From Saprospiraceae bacterium (GTDB taxonomy: Bacteria; Bacteroidota; Bacteroidia; Chitinophagales; Saprospiraceae), in NCBI GenBank assembly GCA_016718505.1, contig JADKDE010000001.1, forward strand, positions 703,501 through 767,500: DNA of 64,000 bases. The letters are read 5' to 3'. The translations under genes and the position numbers were made by a program. The notes under the pieces were generated by a model, which had not been told where the DNA came from, searched no databases, and worked only from the letters and a program-made list of their open reading frames with translations. Shown in pieces: positions 38,519 to 47,160 of this stretch; position 1 is the stretch's first letter; each line of letters opens with the position of its first letter.

Positions 38519-39222
38519 TAATAGGGTACATTTTTTATGATGAATGCATTGGCTAATACAGGCTCTTTAAGTTGTAACCTATCTAAAAAATCGAAATGAT
38601 AATCAATGATTTTTATTGGAGTAGGATTCCAGTTTTGTCTAACTCCTTCGATGATTAAAACTTCATTTTTTTTAGCATTAAATGTAAATGTAAAGGGCAA
38701 GGGGCCTGCAAATCTTCTTGCTTCTTTCCAGTCTGTGAATGGAGAATCTTCGGGTAGGGAAATTTGGTCTTCTGCCTTGTCAAATACGATTTTAAACTTT
38801 GATTTTTCTGAGAAAATTTCAGTTGAATATTGATTCTCAATTTGTTTTATGTCGGTTGTGGAATAGTTATAATGGGTAAATATATTTCCAAAAAATTCCA
38901 TTTTTATTTTGTCCGTTTCAGATTTGAGGATGTAAAGCCCGCGTAAACTTTTGCCAGCTCTGTTGGTGTAGCGAACAAAAACGCGATAACCTATAAGAAA
39001 AAAATCATTTCCCATAAATTTTGGAAAGCCTTTTGGTCGTAAATCCTTAGTTTGTACCATAGCAATTGCTACAAATGCCCATTTATCTTGAAATGTATCA
39101 AGCTGTAAACATTCGGGTATGTAATCCTTTAATTGCTCTTTAGGTACCGCAAAAGTTAAAACCAATGAACTTTCAAAAAAAGCTTCTACAGCAAATGGAT
39201 GATCTTTTAAAAATGATAGCAT
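38485..39222 (-). CDS. DUF2071-like (acetoacetate-decarboxylase-fold) protein
   Basis: 245 residues without a signal peptide. The pattern AVPKEQLKDYIPECLQLDTF near the start, RVFVRYTNRAGKSLRGLYIL in the middle and ARRFAGPLPFTFTF later resembles the DUF2071/YqjF family, which shares a fold with acetoacetate decarboxylase. No catalytic Lys can be assigned with confidence. It is the second gene of the operon: 13 bp after the DoxX-like gene and overlapping the methyltransferase gene. Function unknown. Confidence 0.75.
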   Translation of the reverse strand: MLSFLKDHPFAVEAFFESSLVLTFAVPKEQLKDYIPECLQLDTFQDKWAFVAIAMVQTKDLRPKGFPKFMGNDFFLIGYRVFVRYTNRAGKSLRGLYILKSETDKIKMEFFGNIFTHYNYSTTDIKQIENQYSTEIFSEKSKFKIVFDKAEDQISLPEDSPFTDWKEARRFAGPLPFTFTFNAKKNEVLIIEGVRQNWNPTPIKIIDYHFDFLDRLQLKEPVLANAFIIKNVPYYWKKGKIEPWK

Positions 39223-39235
39223 CGAGTTATTTGAG

Positions 39236-39610
39236 TTATTTTTTATTGAGATAAAATTCGTTGAAGTAAACTACTAAAATGAATAAAAGTGCAAATATTG
39301 AATTCAATTTTCCCCAAAGAAACAAATCTGGAACTAGGATAAATTCAAGGGTGTTCATCATCAGTACAACGCCAATTTGTACGATTGCGTTTAATTTTGT
39401 TTTATATCCACTTAGAATCCAAGCAGCCATGATGATTTCTGATAATCCGATAAGCACCGTCAATTGACTAGAGTGGTCGCCGCCTAATATCCTAGCCACA
39501 ATTTGCTCATGTCTAGGAACAAAATTTAAAACTTTGCAAAAAAGACCGTTAGCGATCCATACAGTCGCGATACAAAAGGTCAAAATTTTATGAAGTTTAG
39601 ATTTTGCCAT
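39236..39610 (-). CDS. DoxX-like membrane protein
   Basis: 124 residues with four membrane segments: ILTFCIATVWIANGLFCKVL, LTVLIGLSEIIMAAWILSG, IVQIGVVLMMNTLEFILV and LNSIFALLFILVVYFNEFYL. The layout and VWIANGLFCKVLNFVPRH fit the DoxX-like family. First gene of the four-gene operon with the DUF2071-like protein, the membrane methyltransferase and a small membrane protein. Biochemical role unknown. Confidence 0.8.
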   Translation of the reverse strand: MAKSKLHKILTFCIATVWIANGLFCKVLNFVPRHEQIVARILGGDHSSQLTVLIGLSEIIMAAWILSGYKTKLNAIVQIGVVLMMNTLEFILVPDLFLWGKLNSIFALLFILVVYFNEFYLNKK

Positions 39611-39863
39611 TTTTTTTTGAATTGTAAAGCTCGGTGTTCCTGATCTCTGGTTTCCAGTCGTAGTTGGTTTATTATTCCCATCTCTTGCAAATATAATATC
39701 AAAACTCTATGTTTTCAAGTAATTAGGGCTAATAGACATTTATGGTGCTAAAAAGTTGGCAAAGTCAATGAGAACGTAGCTTTCCGCAAATGAAAGGTTA
39801 TGAATAAAAAAAGTGCTAGACAGGACAAGAAAATCAAAAGACCAAAAATATGTATCAGATTTA

Positions 39864-39894
39864 TTGACAAAGAGGTCAATGTTACATAATTTTG
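39864..39894 (+). promoter_or_regulatory. Promoter of cbpA
   Basis: TTG at 39864-39866 and TAATTTTG at 39887-39894 with a 20-nt spacer. The box ends only 4 nt before the ATG at 39899, so the transcript would be leaderless. Confidence 0.6.
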
Positions 39895-39898
39895 AGGT

Positions 39899-40828
39899 AT
39901 GGACTACATTGACTATTATAAAGCCTTAGGTATTTCAAAAGATGCTTCGGCTGAAGAGATAAAGACAGCCTATCGGAAGTTGGCGCGTAAGTATCACCCA
40001 GATTTGAATCCCAACAACTGCGAGGCTGTAAAGCTTTTTCAACAACTGAATGAGGCCAATGAAGTATTGAGCGATCCCGAGAAAAGGAAAAAATATGACC
40101 AATATGGCTATGATTGGAAACACGCCGAACAGTTTGAAGAAGCCCGTAGGCAACAACAATCTGCTGGAGGTAGCAGAGGAGCTTTCAATGGTGGAGGGCA
40201 AGGATCATATACCTATAGTGGAGGAGATGATGAGGGAGATTTTTCTGATTTCTTCGCTTCGATGTTCGGAAATCGTGGAGCTGCTGGAAGTGGTAGGCGG
40301 CAAGCACAATTTAAAGGGCAAGATTATCGAGCAACCGTTGAATTGAATTTATCGGAGGCCTATAAAACCCATCAACAAACCTTTGCGGTCAATGGCAAAA
40401 ATATACGCATTACTGTTCAGGCGGGCATTGAGAATGGTCAAGAAATAAAAATTACTGGCTACGGTGCTACAGGTGTCAATGGCGGGCCCAATGGCGATTT
40501 GTATATCACTTTTACCATAAAAAATGATACAGCTTTTGTTCGCAAAGGCAATGACCTCTACCTCGATTTTCCGTTGGAGCTGTACACTGCAGTGCTCGGA
40601 GGCGATGAAATTATCGATACTCTAGCAGGTAAGGTAAAAGTAAAAATAGCCCCCGAAACGCAAGCAGGAAGCAAAGTACGGCTTAAAGGCAAGGGTTTTC
40701 CTGTATATAAGGAAGATGGAAAATTCGGAGACCTTTACATCACCTATCAAGTGAATATTCCAAAAAATTTGTCGGACAAGGAAAAAGAATTATTTAAAGA
40801 GCTTGCAAAAGAGCGTCAAAAAGGATAA
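39899..40828 (+). CDS. cbpA: CbpA-type DnaJ co-chaperone
   Basis: 309 residues. J domain at 1-70 with the HPD motif in RKYHPDLNPNN, a Gly-rich linker with many Gln/Ser (about 85-125), then two C-terminal substrate-binding beta domains (DLYITFTIKND, DLYLDFPLELYTAVLGGDE). No zinc-finger CxxCxGxG repeats, so it is class II, like CbpA and not DnaJ. It stimulates DnaK ATPase and delivers unfolded proteins. cbpM starts 2 bp downstream. A perfectly spaced promoter ends 4 nt before the start codon. Confidence 0.93.
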   Translation: MDYIDYYKALGISKDASAEEIKTAYRKLARKYHPDLNPNNCEAVKLFQQLNEANEVLSDPEKRKKYDQYGYDWKHAEQFEEARRQQQSAGGSRGAFNGGGQGSYTYSGGDDEGDFSDFFASMFGNRGAAGSGRRQAQFKGQDYRATVELNLSEAYKTHQQTFAVNGKNIRITVQAGIENGQEIKITGYGATGVNGGPNGDLYITFTIKNDTAFVRKGNDLYLDFPLELYTAVLGGDEIIDTLAGKVKVKIAPETQAGSKVRLKGKGFPVYKEDGKFGDLYITYQVNIPKNLSDKEKELFKELAKERQKG

Positions 40829-40830
40829 TT

Positions 40831-41118
40831 ATGGAGAATTCAACAGTTATATCAATCGAGCAATGTTGCATTTATTATAAAATTGAAACCGACTTTGTTC
40901 TCAAGCTAGATAAGCACGGCCTACTTGAACTGTCAAAATCCCAAGAAGAATATTTTATAAGTTACGAGCAACTGGGTGACCTTCAGAAATACATACATCT
41001 GCATTATGACCTCGACATCAATATGGAAGGACTCGAAGCAATAACTTATCTACTGGATCGAGTAACAAACCTTCAAAATGAAGTGAAAAAACTCCAAAAC
41101 GAGCTAAATCAGGGGTGA
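40831..41118 (+). CDS. cbpM: Chaperone modulator CbpM
   Basis: 95 residues. Bacteroidota-type CbpM with an N-terminal MerR-like helical part (VISIEQCCIYYKIETDFVLK), a middle LGDLQKYIHLHYDLDINMEG and a C-terminal coiled coil (LLDRVTNLQNEVKKLQNEL). In Escherichia coli CbpM inhibits CbpA's J domain. Its start 2 bp after cbpA indicates coupled translation. Confidence 0.9.
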   Translation: MENSTVISIEQCCIYYKIETDFVLKLDKHGLLELSKSQEEYFISYEQLGDLQKYIHLHYDLDINMEGLEAITYLLDRVTNLQNEVKKLQNELNQG

Positions 41119-41206
41119 GATTTTGGACTTTTGTTATGAGATTTTAGATGCGAGATTACAGGCAGTTCGATAAATTATACCATTTTTTCTGATTAAGTTT
41201 CAGACT

Positions 41207-41319
41207 GCCTAATTGGGGTATCCGTAAAGAAAAATTATAAGGTAAAAACGAAAATACTGGGCTTAAATCAATAAATTCACAATGACTTCAAATTGGTATA
41301 AATATTGGGGCAGCCGACA
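41207..41319 (+). repeat. Inverted remnant of the 3' end of a related IS3-type element
   Basis: This 113-bp stretch aligns with the reverse complement of the intact element's left end (42242-42353). Shared blocks are CGTAAAGAAAAATTAT, GGTAAAAACGAAAATA, TGGGCTTAAAT, ATAAATTCACAA and the terminal GGGG(C/A)AGCCGACA. It is divergent and has no transposase beside it. It lies in the 416-bp gap 41119-41534; the remaining AT-rich sequence there has no other feature I can support. Confidence 0.75.
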
Positions 41320-42405
41320 TCTTCTTGTCAATTTTTTTTCAGTTCATTTCTTAATGTTTTTATTCTCCAGTCAACGGATCACAGTCAAAAGTAATTGCAT
41401 CAACCTTGGTTAAATGTGCTAAATTTTATCCTAAGAACCTACCAAGCTAAAAAAATGTGCATCACTAATCCTTTAGAGAATTGAAACTTGAGAATCTATG
41501 TGTTAGAACTTTATATTGAGGGTTAAGGGTAGTTTTAATGCAAAAATTGTTGCATTAATTCAATTTCATCTTCGGAAGTATTTGGTTTCATTTGTTTCAA
41601 TAATTCAATATATTTCTTAAGAACTGCTTTTGGTGGTTGTCGCCCACAACAATATCTCATCATATCCTGTTGAGCCTTATCGAAATTCTTTTTTAAGGTT
41701 TCATTTTGTTCAAGTAACAATTCTTGAATGTTTATTAGAATATCAGCTAATGCAATGGAGTAAGAGTAAACTGAAACATAAGCCATCTCAAAATTTTTTG
41801 CATCATTAAATTCCTTTAAAGAAACTTTTAAATCACTTATTTTGCTGTAAAATTTATAAATTCTATCAATAATTTTAGACGGCATGTACAATAAATTGTT
41901 TGATATTTCTTCGTGGTATTTGGTTATTGAAACATCAAATTTAGAAACAGCACTCTCAATGCATTTTTTATCAATACATGATCCAGAAAGTGCGACATGT
42001 AACAATTGTACATCAAAAAGAATTTTCGATAATGAAGAATAAACTGCGCGCTCCTGTGTTTTAATTTGCTCTTTTCCTTGATATTTTTCTTCTAACTGTT
42101 TTTCCAGTTCCTTAATTTTTGTCGCACTTCTATTATTCAACCAAAGTAGTCCCAATGGTAACAGCAAACTTGTGACTAATAAGTTAAAAAGACCCGGATT
42201 ATTGGTTAAAAATATTTCGAACCAACTTTGTTTTTGAATAATGTCGGCTCCCCCTATTTTCGTGCCAATGTGAAGTTGTTGTGAATTTATAAATTTAAGC
42301 CCACTATTTTCGTTTTTACCACATAATTTTTCTTTACGCACTCCAATTGGCTGTGAATGGCAATTGGGTGCTAAAAAATTCCGTGGAAAAAACATAGGAT
42401 TCATG

Positions 42406-43200
42406 TTAAGCAATTTTGGGGTTTGAGATAAATGATTTTGGACTAACATACCCTAATGCACTGTGGGGTCTTTCATGATTATAATCGTCTTGCCAACTAT
42501 AGATTAGCTCCCTTGCTTGTGCCAAACTCCAAAACATATAAGCATCTAAAACTTCTTGCCTCATTGTGCCGTTATTACGCTCTATATATGCGTTTTGTGT
42601 AGGTTCTCCTGGTTGGATATGAAGCAGTGTTACTTTGTGTTTTTCTGACCATAGCGCTAACGCTGTACTTATAAATTCAGGGCCATTGTCCATCCTAATA
42701 TTGGCAGGATACCCTCTTTCAAATGCAATAGTATCTAAGGCTTTAATAACACGTTTTGCTGGCATACTAGTATCTAAATCTATGTGGAGTGATTCACGAT
42801 TATAATCATCTATAATATTGAGTATCCTGAAAGAACTCCCGTTTGTCAATTTATCGCTCACAAAATCCATACTCCAGACTTGGTTTTGGGCAGTACATTT
42901 TACTAATTCTCTTTTAAGTCTTGTCGGAAGTCTCTTCTTTCGCCTCCTTCTTATATTTAATTTCATTGCTGTATATACTCGATACATTCGTTTATGATTA
43001 TAACGATATCCTTGGTTTCTTATTCGATAATAACACTGCCAAAAGCCTATATTGACGTGCTTTTGGGTGAGTCGACCTAGATGATCTATCAGATCTTTAT
43101 CATCCTTGTCTTTCTTTTTGTATTGTGTGGTACTACGAGCTATACCTACGAATTGACACGCCTTTCGGATACTGAGTCCTTCTTCATTTAGACTCCCCAC
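42406..43200 (-). CDS. IS3-family transposase OrfB (integrase core)
   Basis: 264 residues from its first Met, but normally made as an extension of OrfA by -1 frameshifting. HTH_21-like N-terminal region (YRVYTAMKLNIRRRRKKRLP) and an rve integrase core with the DDE triad: Asp in VWSMDFVSD, Asp in IRMDNGPEF, Glu in AYIERNNGTMRQE. It cuts and joins DNA ends during transposition. The -1 frame continues upstream into OrfA through VLTPEEKREIVGSLNEEG. Confidence 0.95.
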   Translation of the reverse strand: MGSLNEEGLSIRKACQFVGIARSTTQYKKKDKDDKDLIDHLGRLTQKHVNIGFWQCYYRIRNQGYRYNHKRMYRVYTAMKLNIRRRRKKRLPTRLKRELVKCTAQNQVWSMDFVSDKLTNGSSFRILNIIDDYNRESLHIDLDTSMPAKRVIKALDTIAFERGYPANIRMDNGPEFISTALALWSEKHKVTLLHIQPGEPTQNAYIERNNGTMRQEVLDAYMFWSLAQARELIYSWQDDYNHERPHSALGYVSPKSFISNPKIA

Positions 43201-43223
43201 TATCTCTCGTTTCTCCTCAGGCG

Positions 43224-43487
43224 TTAGAACTTTTTTTCAAGAACTGCTTTTATCGCTCTGTTCTCAATGCTCATCTCTGCATACATTTTTTTGAGCTCGG
43301 CATTTTCAGCTTCTAATTGTTTCATTCGCTTGATATCTGATACTTCCATACCACTGTACTTGCTTTTCCAGTTATTAATGGTTGTACTACTTACCCCTAG
43401 CTCTCTTGCTATCTCGCTAGTCTTCATTCCTGCTTCCTGCCGTTTAATGGCAGATACAATTTGTGATTCTGTGAATTTCTTTTTCAT
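43224..43487 (-). CDS. IS3-family transposase OrfA
   Basis: 87 residues with a Tnp_1-type helix-turn-helix (MKTSEIARELGVSSTTINNW) and a leucine-zipper-like helix (QLEAENAELKKMYAEM). It ends at a slippery A_AAA_AAG heptamer (plus strand 43230-43236) 4 nt before the stop, where a -1 shift produces the OrfAB fusion. Confidence 0.93.
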   Translation of the reverse strand: MKKKFTESQIVSAIKRQEAGMKTSEIARELGVSSTTINNWKSKYSGMEVSDIKRMKQLEAENAELKKMYAEMSIENRAIKAVLEKKF

Positions 43488-43791
43488 CTCTTAATTTGTC
43501 TTTAAAGTTATTAAATTTTGTTATTTTAACAACCTCTTTCTGGCCGAATTTTGGGGAAGCCGACAATAAGAGCGTTTGATACGTTACTGGCTAATAAATC
43601 TTGGATTGTTGTTAATGTGTCTATCACGATTAATTTGTTTAGTTATATTCACCCTTTACAGGCTTGGCAACGGGCATTGGAGGAATTTAGAACTACAAAT
43701 GTACATTTTCTTGTTAATATTTAATATGAGTCCAAAACTCAAATTTTCCACTGCACCCTGCCTGACGCAAAACCCCTACTACGCTGTAGTT

Positions 43792-44523
43792 TTATTTTGT
43801 CATCTTGGTTTTCAATTCTTCAGCTTTTTGTCGCCCAGCTTTGTAATTTGGGTCTAATTCAATTGCTTTGTCAAGGTAAATTAGTGATTGAGCTTTATTT
43901 TTACCATTTTGTCTTTGTTTCGCCCACGCCCAATAGGTAAAACTCATTATTTTCCAATTTGCGTAATTATTGTTTTTGCTTTGTTTATCAATAATTGATT
44001 GAAAATCAGTTTTAGCATATTTAGTTAGCCAAAAAAAGATCCAAGGTAAATTTTCGGAAACACTTCCTCTTAAAAACTCTGGATAACAACTTAATTCGGA
44101 ATATTTTTTTACTGCATCATTAAAAAGAGGGAAGGCTTTAAAAAGTAATCCAAGATTTTTGGTTTCTGCCCCCATTAGAGACAAGGCAGATGCCCTATAA
44201 GAAGCAATAAAAGGCATTAATTCTTTTGTAGTTTCGGGTGAATTAAATAGTGCAGTAAGTGTGTCAAAACTTTTTTTTGCGTAGCCTTTATATTCTGTTT
44301 TTGAAAGAAAAGAAAGATTTAATGCTGTTTCATGGTAAATAATGCCTAAACGAACTTTGTTTGTTTCGTTTGGATTTTGGCTGCAATTTTCTTCAACCTC
44401 CTCGAGTTTGATTTTCAGATCGGTTATGTCAATTAGCTCCATTACATCGTCTAATTGATGTTCCCATGCTTTTACTTTTGAAAAGTCCAAATTTTGTGCA
44501 GTTCCACTGTTTAATGCTACCAT
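43792..44523 (-). CDS. TPR-like protein of unknown function
   Basis: 243 residues, largely alpha-helical, with tetratricopeptide-like helical hairpins (IASYRASALSLMGAETKNLG, SLIYLDKAIELDPNYKAGRQ). No signal peptide or membrane segment. It lies 101 bp downstream of a Crp-like regulator on the same strand and beside the IS-disrupted gene. Not recognised beyond the repeat type. Confidence 0.6.
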   Translation of the reverse strand: MVALNSGTAQNLDFSKVKAWEHQLDDVMELIDITDLKIKLEEVEENCSQNPNETNKVRLGIIYHETALNLSFLSKTEYKGYAKKSFDTLTALFNSPETTKELMPFIASYRASALSLMGAETKNLGLLFKAFPLFNDAVKKYSELSCYPEFLRGSVSENLPWIFFWLTKYAKTDFQSIIDKQSKNNNYANWKIMSFTYWAWAKQRQNGKNKAQSLIYLDKAIELDPNYKAGRQKAEELKTKMTK

Positions 44524-44624
44524 GTTTAAGAGAATTTAAGTGATGAATATTGTCTCATTTTTGTTTATTGTATGAATGATGAGGCAAAATTCCAACTATT
44601 GAGTTTTTAAAACGATGACTTAAG

Positions 44625-45209
44625 TTAAGACTTTAGTTTTTTAAATACTCGGTTTCTGATTCTACTTAAACTTTCTGGGCTAACTCCTAAAAAATTAGCA
44701 ATGTATTTTTGTGGAACTCTTTGGAAAAGATCGGGTTGTGTTTTTATTAAATGCTGAAATCGTTCTTCTGGTTTATCAGATGATAACGACATTGCGATTT
44801 CTGTTGCTCTTTGTGCCACTTGTTCTGCCATCAGCCTACCAAATGTTTCATATTTATTACATTCATTATATAATTTGTAAAGATTTTCTTTTCGAATGAC
44901 AAAGACCGTTGTGTCTTCCATTGCTTGCAAGTTCATTATGCAAGAAGTGTTATGAGTGAAACTTTGAAAGTCAGTTACCCATGAGTTTTCAAATGAAATA
45001 TCACAAGTTTTTTCTACTCCATCTTTAATATGAAAATGTCTGATAGTACCGTCCGCAATAAAGCCAATGAAGTTGCAGATTTTTCCATCTTGCAATAAAA
45101 AAGCTTTTTTATTTAACACTTTAATTTCAAAATGAGTGTCAATAAGTTTAAGTTCTTCGTCTGTCAACGGAACTATTATTTTACAAAATGTTTTTAGTTT
45201 TTCAAACAT
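44625..45209 (-). CDS. Crp/Fnr-family transcriptional regulator
   Basis: 194 residues. An N-terminal cyclic-nucleotide-binding-like beta-roll (FLLQDGKICNFIGFIADGTI) and a C-terminal winged helix with VPQKYIANFLGVSPESLSRI as recognition helix. The phosphate-binding cassette of true cAMP binders is not conserved, as in many Bacteroidota members of this family. Target unknown; the downstream TPR-like gene is a candidate. Confidence 0.88.
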   Translation of the reverse strand: MFEKLKTFCKIIVPLTDEELKLIDTHFEIKVLNKKAFLLQDGKICNFIGFIADGTIRHFHIKDGVEKTCDISFENSWVTDFQSFTHNTSCIMNLQAMEDTTVFVIRKENLYKLYNECNKYETFGRLMAEQVAQRATEIAMSLSSDKPEERFQHLIKTQPDLFQRVPQKYIANFLGVSPESLSRIRNRVFKKLKS

Positions 45210-45340
45210 ACTCGTGAGGTAAAAAAAATTCTACCAACATATAAATCTACGAAATCTTTATCAATCATTTAAACCTACACCTGTTGCCTAAGTTTTTCAA
45301 AAATGGGAAGGACAATAAAAATTACCAACTGAACCAAAAT

Positions 45341-45480
45341 CCCAGTGCGTCAGCGACCGTAGCGGTCTCGGAGCATACCATCGGTATATGCGACGAGAGT
45401 CTCGAAGAAGTATGAATCGAGACGGAACCCGTGCAGGCCGCGACCCTCTCACGGCTTTAGGCAGAGAGAGGGAGACGCCC
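45341..45480 (+). repeat. Structured intergenic element, copy B
   Basis: Starts CCCAGTGCGTCAG and ends GGGAGACGCCC. Closing helix GCGTC (45347-45351) with GACGC (45474-45478). Conserved blocks GGTCTCGG (45364-45371) and GACGGAACCC (45421-45430). Hairpins: GACCG/CGGTC, GCATACC/GGTATATGC, CTCGA/TCGAG and CCCTCTC/GAGAGGG. It lies 11 bp beyond the corrected stop of the CotH-like gene. No credible coding frame. Confidence 0.75.
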
Positions 45481-45491
45481 AAATCATTTAC

Positions 45492-47017
45492 TTATAATTT
45501 TTGGAAAGGAAGAAGTCCGATCCCTTGGTCGTAAATCAATTGTAAGAAGTAATGACCTTGGAAAATTGGTACGTATGAATCTTAAAATCGTAATTTGGCG
45601 CGGTAAAAACTCCGTGATCGACCAATCTGCCTTGGGTATCATAGATGCGATAAATTAGGTTTTTCGTGAGGGCGGTGGACGTGTTCAGGTGTATTTCGTG
45701 GCTGCTCGGATTGGGAAACAAAATGGTCTCAAAGGGCAGCGTGGAGTATGCAGGTGTGGACAAAATCTGACCAATCTGGCTGTACAAGGTTGTCTTGCGC
45801 GTAGCGAAAAAAGGCTTTAGGCCGTATGGAGTATGACTATCTAGGGGTTGATCAAATGAGCTGATAAATGACTGATTGGTATAGCCCCAATCCAGCTGCT
45901 TGTAGGTGTCGATGAAAACCGCAGGTGAGATAAGGGTCTTGTATTTGTCGATAAGCTTATTGATGGAATCAGGATTGGTGTATTTTTTGTTGATGGTGTC
46001 CAAGTAATCGACGAAAAGCCTTCGAAACTTGGGAACGGCAAGAAGCTTGGTGGCCAGCGGCCTAGCTTCGGCGGTGTTGTACCAAGTAAGGGCATTTCGG
46101 TTGCCCCAGTCTTCGCCAGTAATCCAGTTGATGCCGGCAGAATTGTCTGTGTCATAGACGATGAAATCAAATTTTTGGGTAGCTGGATTGAAATAAAGAA
46201 AATAATTGTTTTTCAGGTAAAAATAGTCATCCCAATTGCCAAAGCAGACGTCCATGGCAAAAGCTTTGAGTACGTCGTTAACATTGAGAATTGATCGAAT
46301 CTCAGATTCAAAATTGGCATTATTCGGCAAATTTAATTTGGTCACTAGTCTTACAAGGTCTGAATAATTGTCAGCAGTTTCGTTAGTAGTAAGTTCATAA
46401 GCCCTTGTTTCGGAATCATGAAAGATGTCCTTATACTGTTGCTGGTCGGGTCCAATATAAGCCAAATCTGCGGGCCAAGTGCATTTGTAAAGATTGCCGC
46501 TATCTGCAGCATAGTTCTGTTGGATCCATTCTTTGTCCATGTCTTCGATATTCGTATAGAGGCCTCTATACTCTCCATTGATATAGAGTTTGGCGAATCC
46601 TACACGTCTTTTAGGCAGTTTGAATTTATTCCAAACGGTATAGTATAGGGCTTCGCGAATCATGGTTGGATCGACGGCTTGCCCTCGGAGGATTAATTTT
46701 CGCAATCCACGGTAACGGCCCCCTTGTGTGAATTCGTTAAAGCTTATTTTAAATGTTTTCTTAAAAGCATTGATCGATGTATTGCCGCTGAGTCTAATCC
46801 CGACAGTGGCGATGGTGTCGTTAATGGTGTCACCTGTGCATATGAATTTGGCTCGAAGGTATCGGTTTTGGATTTTCTCATCAATCATTTTTGTGAGGGA
46901 ATCGGCGGGCATTTGGATATAGACCGAAGTGATATGGTTGTCTCGAAATAGGACATTTTGTGCAGTCAGCGAAAGGCATATGCACAATAGCAATGTTAGG
47001 GTAAATGTTTGTTTCAT
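45492..47017 (-). CDS. CotH-like protein with T9SS sorting domain (3' end frameshifted)
   Basis: About 507 residues after correction. Signal peptide MKQTFTLTLLLCICLSLTAQ. The CotH kinase-like domain covers residues 40-400, with GIRLSGNTSINAFKKTFKIS, KLYINGEYRGLYTNIEDMD, KCTWPADLAYIG and FIVYDTDNSAGINW. The C-terminus begins as a T9SS type A domain (ILFPNPSSHEIHLNTSTALT), but the uncorrected frame stops at 45536. One added A near 45561 restores the ending IFQGHYFLQLIYDQGIGLL and a stop at 45492. Start chosen at the signal-peptide Met (47017), 42 nt inside the longest frame. CotH domains in Bacillus phosphorylate spore-coat proteins; the secreted bacterial relatives are uncharacterised. Confidence 0.85.
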
Positions 47018-47160
47018 TGGTGATTTTGTTTTTATGATATAATTATACCAAAAATACATATTTTATTCAGGAATTGAAGAATAAAATAAAAATAAATGCG
47101 TGAATGAAGATAAATCCATCTCCTAGAACATAGAAGAAATCATAATCAAAATCGCTAGTT

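Larger units (their letters stand above)
42242..43565 (-). mobile_element. IS3-family insertion sequence, apparently complete
   Basis: 1,324 bp bounded by imperfect terminal inverted repeats: TGTCGGCTCCCCC on the left and, read inward, TGTCGGCTTCCCC on the right (12 of 13 match). The flanks carry the direct repeat ATAA (42238-42241 and 43566-43569), a 4-bp target duplication as in some IS3 groups. It holds two overlapping transposase frames with a programmed -1 shift signal. Both frames look intact and the target duplication is preserved, so insertion is probably recent. Confidence 0.92.
41535..43627 (-). pseudogene. Membrane protein of unknown function, interrupted by an IS3-family element
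   Basis: The 3' part is 41535-42241 and the 5' part 43566-43627, split by the element at 42242-43565. Removing the element and one copy of the 4-bp ATAA duplication rejoins one frame: IDTLTTIQDLLASNV continues into SNALIQKQSWFEIFLTNN. The likely start is GTG at 43627; a TACATTTG box lies upstream on the minus strand (43696-43703). The protein would be about 255 residues with one membrane segment (LFNLLVTSLLLPLGLLWL), a coiled coil (IKELEKQLEEKYQGKEQIK) and a long helical C-terminal domain. I do not recognise the family. A longer apparent frame from 42449 begins inside the element and is an artefact of the insertion. Confidence 0.75.

Noticed and set aside
42242..42449. N-terminus of a 304-residue protein beginning inside the IS
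   Set aside because: These codons are IS sequence; the host gene's own 5' end lies on the other side of the element.
45297..45482. Minus-strand open frame of 61 codons over copy B of the structured element
   Set aside because: It coincides with the hairpin element, has an Arg/Pro-rich composition set by the GC-rich stems and no counterpart in the other copies.
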